Assembly: GCA_031213475.1 (NCBI GenBank)
Contig: JARUPZ010000014.1
Location: 6,173,674 to 6,237,673 of the forward strand
Reading direction: 5' to 3'
DNA length: 64,000 nucleotides
From: Nereocystis luetkeana
Taxonomy: Eukaryota > Sar > Phaeophyceae > Laminariales > Laminariaceae
Under the pieces are notes generated by a model that was not told where the DNA came from, did not search any database, and saw only the letters and a program-made list of their open reading frames with translations. Made by a program: the position numbers and the translations under genes. Shown piece after piece: positions 47,910 through 59,500 of the stretch (position 1 is the stretch's first letter; each line of letters begins with the position of its first letter).

Positions 47910-48555
47910 ATCAGGTTCATTCTTGTCGGAGAGCGCTTTTTCCATAATTAACAGACAAATCGGAAAAATGGAAACGAAGCCTAAAATGAGAACCAAGCCG
48001 TATCTCCAGAACCATGTGGTGTATCAGATAACCAAAATGACCCTGCGAAACCCCTTGGTCAGCCCTGTGAGAGGAGCTCGTCAGAACGGTCATGCTCCAT
48101 CTCGTGCCTTAGGGTGGGCGCAAAAAGCGATATACGCAGGCTCTATTGTGATTTCCCTAGATAGATGCTGGCTACCGCGGCGATGCCGAGGACTTCCAGC
48201 CTGAGCGACAGCTCATTCGAAGGCTGCTGTACAGCCCCACAGGACTGTCAACGTTTTTTCTTGGAGTTGTACACAATGTGCTTGCTTTCAAAAAAAAAAC
48301 GTCCGTTCCCATTTTTTGTTTCCTTCCCATTTTTCCGATTTTCTGTTAATTTCCAAAGTTTGGAAATAGTTGTAGATATATATCAATATACGGAGGCGTT
48401 CTGTCACTATTAGTGAAATTTTCCAGATCCAAAAATATCAAGTTCGTCAACATCCCAATATTATTAGGAAAAAAAACAGGAAAATATAGAATATTGAAAA
48501 ATAGCGCGAAAAAAATGTCGAACATTAGGAAAAAAAAGCTCTCCGACAAGAATGA
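47910..48555. mobile_element. TIR element of the CGGAGAGC family, about 645 bp
   Basis: The left end TCATTCTTGTCGGAGAGC and its exact inverted complement near 48538-48555 bound the element. It interrupts flank G: sequence homologous to the A and C flanks is found on both sides (GAAGACCAAGCACTTATGGA on one side, the AATGTCACGCATG block on the other) but not within. There is no transposase ORF, so it is non-autonomous. Confidence 0.75.
47949..47993. repeat. 45-bp repeat shared with 53438-53484
   Basis: ACAGACAAATCGGAAAAATG and the following GAAACGAAGCCTAAAATGAG recur almost unchanged at 53438-53484, inside the 1.84-kb element. This one lies in the 645-bp TIR element. The two elements may have picked up the same sequence, or one donated it to the other. 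Confidence 0.85.
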
Positions 48556-48643
48556 CACTAAATAATAAATGTTCCATAAGTGCTTGGTCTTCGACAAGCT
48601 CATGCTACATGAAGTTCGCAGGACTCACTTCAATGTCACTCAC

Positions 48644-48825
48644 CTCAGAACAAGAGGGACCCCGATAAGGGAAGACCTACCGGACACAGAAGGATCAGAC
48701 GCAAAGCCAAACGTCCAGCCGCAGGATTCTTTCGGTTTCTGCTTGGTTGGGTTATCCGACGCCACGAACGTGTCCGGAGCGTCGTCTTGGGTATTCGCAT
48801 TTTTTCCAGACCATTCGAGACTCAA
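48644..48825 (-). other. Exon-like ORF of an unrecognised gene, copy G
   Basis: On the minus strand the frame is open and encodes an SCGWTFGFASDP core and a PLVLR end, followed at once by GTGAGTGAC. It matches 32941-33083 and 376-518 in frame and in donor position. The part before the core (NANTQDDAPDTFVASDN) differs from the other copies. No known family is recognised. Confidence 0.4.
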
Positions 48826-49337
48826 ACAGGGCGAGATGCATGGCTACCGGCGGGATCGTCAGTGAAGGAGCCGAACCATTGTGATAATGACAGCACGCAG
48901 GCACTGACGTCAATCCACAACCAACTTCGTTTGAGAAAGAAGACTGGTGGATCGTTCCTGGAAGGAGATACTACCCAACATTGGTCGACCGACAGACCTC
49001 ACATCGGCATGCCGGGCTTTCTCGGTGTTGCGTTCATGTTTAGTGTGAATTGTACTGATATTATGGTAGAATGAATTGATAGAATACCCAGACACACCAG
49101 TTGCATGAGAGAGCACATATGCTAAAGCTGTGTGGTCGACCGTCCCAAACTGCACGGGTCGATGGCCATTTTTTTAATAATGGGTATTTCGCCCACCACA
49201 TCGCACGGCATGTATCGGCCATACGTTTCGGGCGTACAGCAGTAGCATTCAAATAGTATTAAACGTGATGGAAATGAGGCCAGGACAATCAGTCGCATGC
49301 GCACGGCAAAGTTGTTGGAGCTCAGTGCTGGTTCTTA

Positions 49338-49437
49338 ACCTTTCAGGATTGCAGTCTCGTTTTCGGGGCAATTGGGAACAAGACACTTACTTGGAATTCA
49401 AGGGTGTCCCCGAAACGGGACTTGTTTTCAAAAAGGT
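49338..49437. mobile_element. GCAGTCCCGTT inverted-repeat element, copy 3
   Basis: The left arm CCTTTCAGGATTGCAGTCTC GTTTTCGGGG and the right arm CCCCGAAACGGGACTTGTTT are inverted and lie about 40 bp apart. It is the most diverged member of the family, the others being at 27249-27337 and 31905-32008. Confidence 0.7.
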
Positions 49438-49618
49438 GGAAAAGATCCACAAGATTTTACACCCTGCTATCCTTCTCTGCAACTTAACTATTCGGCCACA
49501 GGTATCATCGACACCCCCCACGCGTGAGGGTAGATGTATGTTTATCCATCATTGGGTGTATTCTTACTGAAGAAAACAATTTGCGGTAAAATGTGCTACT
49601 CTGATTTCTTATGTATAT

Positions 49619-49715
49619 GTTGCTCAATACCATACGGTGCTTCTCAAACGACCGAGGACCGACACTAACACAAAGGGCTTGATGCAGGGGAAAGCAGCCG
49701 CCGACTTCTATTCTC
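49619..49715 (+). repeat. Isolated copy of the CATACGGTGC block
   Basis: TTGCTCAATACCATACGGTG through ACACAAAGGGCTTGATGCAG matches the ends of the A and C 3' flanks (about 12813-12895 and 42190-42285). Here it stands alone, without an epimerase unit. Confidence 0.75.
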
Positions 49716-49783
49716 TGCGCGTATGTATCACTAAGCACCGCGAAAAGGTTGATTCCCTCCAGTAATTTTTTAGGTCAAAGTAC

Positions 49784-49892
49784 TTACGGGGGACCATAGT
49801 CAATAGGATCAAATATTTTGTTAGTAAAATACCTTGAATGTAAAGGTTTTTAGGTATACCGAGTAAGACCTATTGACTACGGTCCCCCGTAA
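49784..49892. mobile_element. 109-bp TTACGGGGG inverted-repeat element, copy 3
   Basis: The best-preserved member. TTACGGGGGACCATAGTCAA at the left and its inverted complement ending GGTCCCCCGTAA at the right pair over more than 25 bp with about one mismatch. TAC occurs directly on both sides. The near-perfect arms suggest recent movement. Confidence 0.88.
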
Positions 49893-49946
49893 TACTGCCG
49901 GAGTACATTTGTTCCCGGAGATTCTCCTGTATGTCCAAAAAATATC

Positions 49947-50853
49947 AATTAGCCATGGGAACTGTTAGTGGACTAAACCTATGCCAATGGTACAGCGAAG
50001 TTGCAATAGAAAGTTTGAATTTCAAAGATAGATACCCGCCAAAAAAATTCAGAACACGCTTCCTATGGGCCACCTCTAAAAAAAAAAAGTCCCGAACTTT
50101 TGGAAAAAAAGCCCAAAAAAAGCAAATCTGGGGCCGATGTTGGGCAAACATCGGCTTGAGAAAAACTCAGGCCGATCTTTGGTTCGAAGCGGCGAGATTC
50201 CGAGTCCTCGACAGAGATCGATCAACAAAACCAACGATTGCGTCACGAATTCTGAACGGAGTGCGCTCGTAAGGGGCTCCTACCCACCCTAGGGTCATCG
50301 TCTTCACACCATGGCCGGTGTCATGTGGCGGGAGCTGACCAGGCGTGTGATAAAAAACATTTGGCCGCTGGTTTGCACAAAACAGAAGACAAAACTTCTC
50401 CATCCGTCTCGAATGGCAAAAAATAGTCTTTTTTTCAGGTTTGGGAGGATACCGTACGACGCCGCCGGCAAGCTCTCGCCCCCTAGACCATGGATCCGCC
50501 TGATATCTTCGAGGCCGTCATCTATACTCGTTGGGCTTGCCAGATACCGAGTGGGTTGGCCGTGGGCTGAGTCTATGTCCAGATCGAGGGTCGATCGTCG
50601 CACGAGCTGGTTTCGATCACCGTGTTGACAATTTATTTGCGACCGGAAAAACACAAATTGCGCCGCCTGCAGCCGTTGGGGGAAAAAAAAGAAAAAATCA
50701 AACATTTTTCTCTTTTTTCCCCACAGCGGCGGTACGAGAAAATTTTCCGCAGTTTTTTTGAAGCCAGATATTTCAAAAAAACTTTTCAACTTCGCGTTTC
50801 CATTATTGGCATAGCATAGGTCTAATTAGCCATGGGAAATGTTCGTGGACTAA
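49947..50853. mobile_element. 0.9-kb segment with inverted arms inside 30-bp direct repeats
   Basis: AATTAGCCATGGGAA-TGTT-GTGGACTAA occurs in the same orientation at 49947-49976 and 50824-50853 with two differences. Just inside lie inverted arms: ACCTATGCCAATGG to GCGAAGTTG on the left and the reversed form on the right (about 50789-50823). The interior has A- and T-rich runs and two short unrecognised ORFs. It looks like an insertion with an unusually long target repeat or a composite end structure. No transposase is seen. Confidence 0.65.
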
Positions 50854-50859
50854 TTTCGA

Positions 50860-52234
50860 TCAGCCCGGCAGATGAAACCACCAAGATTTTTTCGCGACTC
50901 AAATGCTATACACAGGGGTTGCAATTTACTACGTTTTGCGTACCGGTTAGTTGGAACAAGAGCAGTCTTAAATAATGTACAGGGTATTACGTATTTAACC
51001 CTACTTACTGTAGAATATAGTAGCCAACAACGCCTAGCCTTGTGCTTTCGCGTAAGACCATAAAGTAACCAGTTTTTTCTCACAGTTAGTTTTAATTCGA
51101 AGTCGTAATATATTAAACTCGGACGACCCTTGAAAATATCAAACGCCTCGCGTGGAAGACTTGAGTGCTAGAACTCAACCGCTAAAATCGGTTCTGGTTT
51201 ACCATTTTTCTACTCCGAACGAAACTCAACAACCATATCAGGAACTAACTACGTAAATACTCTCCAACCTCCAAAAAAAGGTCCTAAAAGGAGGGCGAGA
51301 GATTTCGTAGTAGTGCTCCATGTAAACGGCTACCGGTATTATTTATACCTCGCCCCGAAGAAGTTTGAAGGGTGCTGACCATGGGGAAACCCAGAAGCCA
51401 GAATGCTTCTGCCTGTGATTCCTTGGCCGGAAGTTGTCGGTTTTTTAAACAGTCTCGATTGACTTCGATATGCCAGGGGCATGCTGAACCCTTTGTGGGT
51501 GTGTTAAATTTGTTACATATGGACGAGGAGCGGCAAATTTCTTTGTGGCCACCTATTGACCGTACATGCATCGACTGGTAAATCTGTTTTTGGTCTATAT
51601 GTATGTATGTGAAGAAGTAATCGCTTGCCCGGTAATTTTAAGGTTCCAAGTACCCTAAAAAAAATCAAATCAACATGTTGCAAAGTCCTAATACCTCCGG
51701 GTTATATAAGATCAGTGCGCAGAATGGTTAGGTAAATTGCCCTGTTGACCTGGGCAGCATCCCGGGGAGTTACTGGCCCGTATCCTTGACCACAAGGAAA
51801 CACATACCCTGGTACAGAATACGCGCGAACGGCTTATCATACAATTAATTTGGAAATTCGGTAAAAATGGGATATAGACGAGACATGTTACGCACCTTGC
51901 AAAGTTAAGTATCAACTACAAATTCAGTCGCACTCACAGCTGACGTATTTTGTTGTTTTTTTACAATGCCTTAAAGTAACTTTGAGTCTGTAGCGTATAA
52001 CTGCAATATGGGAAAAAATTGGGCATTATCTGGTGTGTTTCCTTGTTGATTTCTCGCTTTATATTGCTTCGTCGCCCGACTTAACCTTTAGTTTTCTCTC
52101 TCCCCTTTATATTTTTTTGGATGTATGTATGTGTGATGTTTGAGATTTTTGTTTTTTCGATTTTTCGGCGTCGAGTTGATATTATCGTCCTGTTTTTTAT
52201 TTCTGGATAGTATGTGGTCTTCTCGGTTTCGGTG
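50860..52234. other. Stretch with no gene recognised
   Basis: Short ORFs only, up to 95 codons. No match to the epimerase units was seen. It becomes T-rich near 52090-52230, next to the 1.84-kb element. Confidence 0.4.
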
Positions 52235-54072
52235 TAGGCCTAATCTTCTAAGACGAGCGAAGCGAGCCGTAAGTCGGACTGGGAAATCGAGCGTAGCGAG
52301 GTATTAAGACGGCCGCAGGCCGAAATTTTTTCGACTAAGTCGCGCGAATTTCAATCGTCTTAATCCATATTTTGCGTCTTAGCGCGTCTTGGACTCGTCT
52401 TAGCGCGTCTTAGCACGTCTTAGACTCGTCTTAGCGCGCCTTAGACACGTCTTGGCACGTCTTAGATTCGTCTTGGCACGTCTTAGGTTCGTCTTGGCAC
52501 ACGTCTTAGGTTCGTATATAGGCACGGCTAAGCTCTTGGCAGTACTAAAGCAAGAATTATGTCGAAAATTAAGAGCTAGCTACTTCAACGAGGCACGGGG
52601 TCAGCAATAATACAGCACAGCACCCACACAACAGCAGCGTAAAGCGCCAGGAAATACGGCAATAATCCAAGCATCATCAAGCTACCGGTACCTGATAAGT
52701 GCGATTATTACGTATTGTATATTGATGGACGAACAGTATTATTATTACGTTCCAGGTACCTGGTACTCCTACGTAGTAGTTCCTTGTTTGTTGGCATTTA
52801 TTTGACGTCACGCACAGCAGTACATAATTGAATACCAGGTATCTATATAGATGTGTATTTGTTTGTACATTAATTCGTACATACGTGCCCATATTCGAAG
52901 TGAAAGCTCCGAAATCGCATTGCGAATAGAAGGCACCAGGTACCTGGTTTTATTGCGTCGTTTGTTTTTCTACGAGGACGAATATATCATACCGTCAGCA
53001 GCCGTGGATACCAACAAACTCAGACATATTTTTTCACGTATTAATAGTGTTAATAGTAGTAGTATTAATATCGATAACAACCTACGAAGCCACCAACTTA
53101 AAACAGAAAGTCTTAAGAGAAAACAGCAGTATTTGTCCTAAAAGATGTCGTTCAAAGAACGACACGTTGCTACCGGTGGTATAGTGATGCATCCGCGGTG
53201 TAAGCATACCAACGGATTTTGCGCAAACCACTACTAATATTATAACAATAATAACTGCCCTGCCCACCGAACACAGAGAGAGAGCAGTTAGTTGTTGTCA
53301 TATTATGTTGGGCGTCCCAAATAAGGCAATATGTCACCTATATAGTATTATACTAATGTACCACGGTATAGAGCAATACTCGCAAAAATACAGAGAAAAC
53401 GAACAGCAGGAGAGTAGTCGCCGTAAAGTATACCATCAAACAGACAAATCGGAAAAATGGGAACGAAGCCTAAAATGAGAACCATCAGGATGTGCAATTC
53501 TGTTTTTGCAATAATACCAAGTACCTGGTACCAGTATATATTACGACGTGAACAACCAACACAATTTGAAAAAAAAAACAGAGGTATAGGTAGCAGTATT
53601 CCTCAGGTAGTATGTCGAAATAAATTGGAGTGGACCTTCCCCCAACCCAACTGTGCCAAGTAGGGAGAGAGGAAACAGATCATCATGTTTTGTTTTTCAT
53701 TCAAAAAAAAATAAGAATGCCATCCTCGAAAATACGGAGAACCGGGTTCGATGTCCCCGGTGCCAGGGAAGAGCGCATGGAGGCCCGAAAAAAGAAGGCT
53801 CGAAAGAAGCAAGTTGAAGCAGTCGACTCATCTGCCGTCCTCGCTGTGTTTCCACCTATTTCCACAGCTCGCTGTGGTCGAGTCGACTCCCTAAGACGCC
53901 TCGACCGGCGCCTGGTGCATTCTAAGACGAATCTAAGACGTGCTAAGACGAATCTAAACGTGCCAAGACGAATGTAAGACGTGCCAAGACGCGATATAGC
54001 GAGTAAGACGGGCCTCTCTCTGAGAAACGGATTAAGACGTATTTTAAGACACGTCTTAGAAGATTGGGCCTA
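52235..54072. mobile_element. 1.84-kb DNA transposon-like element with CGTCTTAG subterminal repeats
   Basis: The left end TAGGCCTAATCTTCTAAGAC and the right end, inverted (one mismatch over 21 bp), bound the element. Inside the left end about a dozen CGTCTTAG or CGTCTTGG units occur between 52370 and 52520. Inside the right end the complement CTAAGACG or CCAAGACG recurs between 53910 and 54050. Such mirrored subterminal arrays are typical of transposase-binding regions in cut-and-paste elements such as hAT or Mutator types. No transposase is recognised, so it is probably non-autonomous. The interior holds small ORFs and two CCAGGTACCTGG palindromes. Confidence 0.8.
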
Positions 54073-56519
54073 TTTCGGTGGCAACTCGTACAGCGTACCA
54101 CATGTATATGATACGTACGTGCGCGCACCTCCCTATTATTACGAGTTACCTGGTATGTTTTGTCTGGGGTTTCGATGTGCTGCAGTTAACATGTGTTCAA
54201 CTCTTTCCTTGTTATATATTTTTACTAAGGTATTTCTTTCACTCCAGACTTAATGGAGCCTGTCCTGCGACCACGGACTGCATTGTATTGTGGCGATGAG
54301 TTAATGTGAGAACACCAACAACAACATACTCTGTGGGAATTCCGTCGTGCAACTGGTATCGTCGTGCAACTGGTAATTTCAGCCCAGGGCCACCGATCAC
54401 TCTAATAATAGCGAACGCCAAAAAAAACGTGAAATATCTATATTTCAAAATTTAATTGCGTATATATATACGTATACGGTTTATTTTGGGAAATATCCGA
54501 GATTTCGCCGTCGCCGCCAAAATTGTGGATTGGTGAATATTAATGCTGATAAAGCTTTTTTTTGTAAATACCACACTAATACGGTATTATTAACAATGAA
54601 CAAGAGCTTGTTGTCTTGGCTTTATCCCGGCGTTCTCCCATCCAGAGCCAAGTTGGAGAACCCAGTGCAAAGTTCGAAATATTTTCTGAGGCGTCGGAGG
54701 ACTCGCATCCTTCTGCGCTAATATACCGACACATGTGGGTGGGTAATTTTGACGGGGCGACTGGTCGGCCGGCCGGACGGCTGGCTTCGTTTCCATTGAA
54801 CCGTCTCCCGCACACGCCCCTCACTTCACACTTCCCCACCAAAGCCAACCTCCATCAGCCACTTCAGCTATTCGCTCCAAAGCTGCATCAGTTCCTGGTA
54901 CTGCGAAATATTTGCCTCTGATCACGTCTTCGTGTCCACTGGTTCATCCTTTCGCCATCTTCGCCTTCTGATGTGAGTAATTGTACAGCAGTAGGATCGG
55001 TCGGAGAAGGAAAAACTGCTGAATTCTTTAGGCACTCATGTCCTGGTTTTCGCAGCATGCTGAACAGCAGTACATACATGCCAGCGATTATTTAGAGAGC
55101 TCGGTATAGTTGAGAGCCCGATGGTATTCGTGCCGTGTACTTAGCATGCCGTACGATTCCACGAGCATCAACATTGGACTTCCAACATATATATTCTTAT
55201 GTATCAGTGAGCAGTACACATGAGTGTCACCTCTCTACGCCGACTACACAGCAAACTAACGAGAAACGAAAACCGTGCATCGATCAATGACATACACAAC
55301 ATAGTATATCTATATTCCAGTAACAAACTTGTAATGTTTTAGTTCCGGCTGGTGTCACATGCGTAATTATGGGTGAGTTTATCACGAACTATGTTGTTGC
55401 ACGCAGTTACCAACATCGCCCGAATTCACAACAGCGCCAATACCGATCAGGGCCGACGTTCGGATGTTCCAGTGTGAGTTCGCGGAGCGTGTGTCGGCGG
55501 TGTTCAGTCTAGCGCTGAATAGGTTTGTTTCAGGCGTCGAACATGTCAACGCGGTTCTGGGCCACTTCTCCCTCCTTCCGACTGAACGGTGACTTCTCAT
55601 ACGCCTCTGTCTGCGCTTTGAGCATATGTTCCAGTGTCTTGTTAAATCACTTTTGGGCGATATCTACAGCACTTTTAGGACCTACTCAATCAAGAGTTAA
55701 CACCGGCCGTACTGAAGGTTTGTCGGGCCGAGGACGTTTCTTGCTTTAATATACTGGTATGTACGATGTATACGTACGTATTACTACGCAATGATTTTCC
55801 ACCGCTGCTTATTGGCCAACTACGTATGCGGACCGTGTTTCGTTCTACACGATTCTCCGTCTTTCTTTACGACCTTGCCAGGCTTTGATTCATGATTCAT
55901 TCCTGAAAACCGCAAATTGTACGTGGGCATTCCTGATATTTTACCTTCCGCTTCAATTCCTTGTATAGGAGTGATTCCATGTTTTCCCTCTTCCCTTTAT
56001 GTTGCTTCAAACAGATAGATGGGGAAATTCATGAAAAACGACGTTCGGTCATATTGACCCCAAACTCCCAATTCAACTTACAACAACAGCATTCACCCCA
56101 GAATCACAATGGCGACGTATGGTATTCATTGATCGGTAATAGTGCAATGGAGTTCAATTGATTTCGGAATTGATTTGCTTTTAATTTTTGCACAATATTG
56201 CGCCCCTCGCACGTAGGTTTGAGATATTCTGGGCACTATTCTAAAGCACCACGATAGGTTGTTAGACGAATGTTCGTGCCCCATTATTGATTTTGGAATG
56301 TATAGCGTCCGCCCAGCACGTCTAGGCTACATTGGATACGTACTCTGAGTGTCTAGAACGCGTACCATGACTGCCTCTCGCACTCAGTTACCATAATGTC
56401 GCATCACTCTGATTCCCAAGCTCACCCCCAACAACGCCAAACTTTCGCAGATCTCATCAGGCAATCCTGCAGCGACGAGGCGAAACACACCTATATCCCT
56501 ACACATCAACCAGACGCCA
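54073..56519 (+). other. 5' flank of epimerase copy D
   Basis: In part an inverted duplicate of the 5' flank of B. The minus strand at 54848-54576 is open for 90 codons and contains GKCEVRGV and EGCESSDA, with counterparts upstream of B that are split by a frameshift. The minus strand near 55520-55385 contains ARLNTADT, as in B. Immediately before the start codon, the TGTCGCATCACTCTGA to CAGACGCCAATGGT stretch is closely shared with B and probably holds the 5' leader. No TATA box can be asserted. Confidence 0.55.
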
Positions 56520-59500
56520 ATGGTCATGCAAAAGGCAAGTGTTTTTGTCTTGGGCGTGCTCGCTCTCAGCCGGGCCGGCGCTGAAGACACGAAGTCGCCG
56601 AACGACCCCATTCCCAAGCCGGAGTGTGATGAGAGTATCACCGTCTCAATTCGATACTCGTCTACTTCTTCCCGGCTGTACCTCGAGTCGGCGGACGGTA
56701 GCACCCGTGGCGGCTGTGTGACGTTGGCACAAATATGGGAGCATCAAAGAGGCAAGGCGCCTTTGTATCCCGTGGACCCCAAGACTGGTGATATCAGTGA
56801 CAGCGCAACAGGGATATGGCTACTCACCGAGGAACTGTTTGTAGAGGACGGCATCACGCTGCAGGTAGGTGATTATCTCTGTCTCGGGTAGAGTGGCGGA
56901 AACATTTATGCCCTTGTTTAGCTGATGGGGCCAACGTGTAACGCGGTCATCTTTGCATTCCTGAGGCTTCGTCATCTTCCACGTGCGGTTTACTAGGCTT
57001 CTCATGGCCCGTTACTTAGGTCCGGCACGCTGATAAAAAAATACTTGGTGTTTCTTGCTTGTCTGGTTGAAAGGAAGCTGAAAAGAGATTGGAACCAACT
57101 TTGCTTGCCTTCGCATTTTTCATTAACGTGCAGGTGCACGGTACCTCGGCCGGTGGTGATGCTGACGAGCTACGTCTCCTCAGTACGAGCGATACCTTCA
57201 TCAATCTGCGTGCTCACGGCGGAAGCTTCGACTTCTTGAGCACCAAGGTACACCCTTCGCTTCACGAATCACACACCGTCTTACAAAAAATGCTCGGTTT
57301 AGAATTGCAACATTTCAACTTGACAACATCGGCTCACTCAAACACAATCCCATTTCAGGAGTAACGTTCTCCACATCGTTGTGCCCCCCAGAGGAAATAT
57401 ACGGTACGGCAGAAGGGAGAAATTCGTGAAAATGTGTTTCGAATTTTTGTCGGGACTTTTGTCTACTGATTGCTGTCTGCTGGGAGATAGCCAGAAAAGT
57501 ATCCTTCGGGATAGGACAGGGGGCAGGGTCGATCGGGAGCGTTAGCTATAGGATGATGGTTAGGGAGGGGTTTAGGGTGGATGGTTGGCCTGTGACACGT
57601 ACCATAAATTAGTATTGAACGAAAGCCAGGTCTACATGACGTTCCCGGATGTTATCCGTAAACCATACCATATCGCAGACATTTTACGTGATAGGAGCTA
57701 GTTCTGATCGAGTAGTATCTCCTGAAAAAACTCCTTCAAGGGTTTCAGGTCTAATAACGTCCGTCTCCGGCCGAGCTGACGTACTATAATTTGGTTCAGA
57801 ATCCTTTCATGAACCGAAAATATGCGATTTTTGACGTTCACGTCTGCAAGGGGTCTCTTTCAATATTGATCTTACTGTGCCTGTCCTCAAACATTATGAT
57901 GTCAGGTGTTCGCATGGGACACGTCCACAAACAGCCCCGACGAAAACGAAGAAGATGGTCGGTCGTACATCAGCGCCGTTTCCGAGGTCATCACCGACGA
58001 CAGTCAGACGTGCAATGGCAGGGCTAAAAAGAACATGGGAGAGGCACGAATGGATATCGAAGACAGCGAAATGGGGTACCTAGGATACCACGGCAGCGAG
58101 AGCTATGGCCTAACGTGGAAGGTAATGCAACAACAACGCGGCCTCCCGTGCACAATATCCGAACGATTCCTTTTGAACTCTATACAATGAAGGCGATTTT
58201 TAACTGCGGTAGATGGGTTTTCTGAAAGACAAGCAGGCGAAACAGGGAGTAGGTCCAGTGCCGACCAGGTTATGGTGTTTTGTTGATGGGTGGTTTGCGT
58301 TAGTTTCAAAAGGAACGGCAGCTATCGTTAGTACATTCCGCTGTCTGCGTCTTCTGAAGTCAGTATTGTCTTGAAAAATCCGTAATACCACACCCTAACC
58401 CTTCTGCATGTTTGCTTGCATGCGCTCAAACGATAACGTTTTCCAGGGAATAGAATCTACCGCCAGTTGATACATCTAAGGTAGCAAGCAAGACTAGTTT
58501 AGGAACAAACGATTTCGCCCTAACTCGTTCTTGACCTTCGGCCTACTCTTGGACCCATCAGGTCCGTGGGTTCTGCGTCGACAAGAGTAACCATGAGGTG
58601 TTCGAAGATGTAAACGTCTACGGCAACATCTACGATTCCGACATACACCACAACAACTTCGGGGTCTACACGTACGGCCACCAGCAGGGGGACTGGAGGA
58701 GGAACAAGATGCACGACAACTCTGGGTACGGCTTCGACCCCCACGACGACAGCGACTTCCTAACGATCCACGACAATGAGGTCTACGACAACGGATACCA
58801 CGGTATCATCGCGTCCAAGCGTTGCAACGGGGTGTCTATCCAGGTACGATAGGTTTGGTGTCATGTGATATGCTACGTAATCGATAATAAAATGTGGGGT
58901 TCCCGAGATACCCTCTTCGTGGAAATGAGGCGTTTGGGCGGTAATACCGGATACCCACTATTGATTTTTCCAAGCGAAACCAATACCAGCTGGCTCCAGC
59001 TGTAGGGGTGACTTTCAGACTTCAATATTTCCCCTTTCGTTTTGATACTCGAAAAATGCCGTCTAGCATCGTTGATGTTAGTTGCAACGAGGGAAAAAAA
59101 ACTGAGCACGGGGCGACTAAAATTCGTAAGCTCCCGGCAACTTTGATCCCAACTGGCGCACGGAAATGTAAACCGAATAACAACCATCCTTCACATTGTC
59201 GCTCTCGCCACGAAGAACAAGTGGTTTCACCTTTGCCCAACTCCAAAATATAGTGAGACGTAAATGACTGGTTGTGTCACCCAATTGAGTCCATACGATA
59301 CCAGGTATGTAGGAAGACGATAACGTTTGGTCTAACTGGGGCTCAAAATGATCAGAAGACAACAAATAGAGTAGTAGGAGGACTTTGCCAATTGAAGTGC
59401 TCATTGTTTATTGACCACATCGAGTGACGATTAAAGCCATTACCAAGCGTTGTGGTGCCGTAATTGCAGGATTCCAGCATTATGGGTCGGAGTTTGGTCA

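Larger units (their letters stand above)
46000..49010 (-). repeat. Left-flank repeat, copy G (inverted)
   Basis: Read on the minus strand from about 49010, this follows the left flanks of C and A. Matches in order are GCCGATGTGAGGTCTGTCGG, GGATTGACGTCAGTGCCTGC, the exon-like ORF, TCCATGGACAGGGAGCCAC (near 47650), TCTACCCTGGACCAGCTCTA (near 47130), ACACGTGCCCCAGGTTGATC (near 46900) and GGCTGCTGCGTATGATACC (near 46070). It is interrupted by the TIR element at 47910-48555. Part of it is locally duplicated: the ACCTGGGGCACGT block occurs at about 46445 and 46890. No epimerase exon follows it, so the flank also exists on its own. Confidence 0.75.

Noticed and set aside
52370..52520. CRISPR-like array of CGTCTTAG units
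   Set aside because: Units are 8-12 bp with no unique spacers, and they are mirrored at the other end of a TIR element, so they are subterminal transposon repeats.
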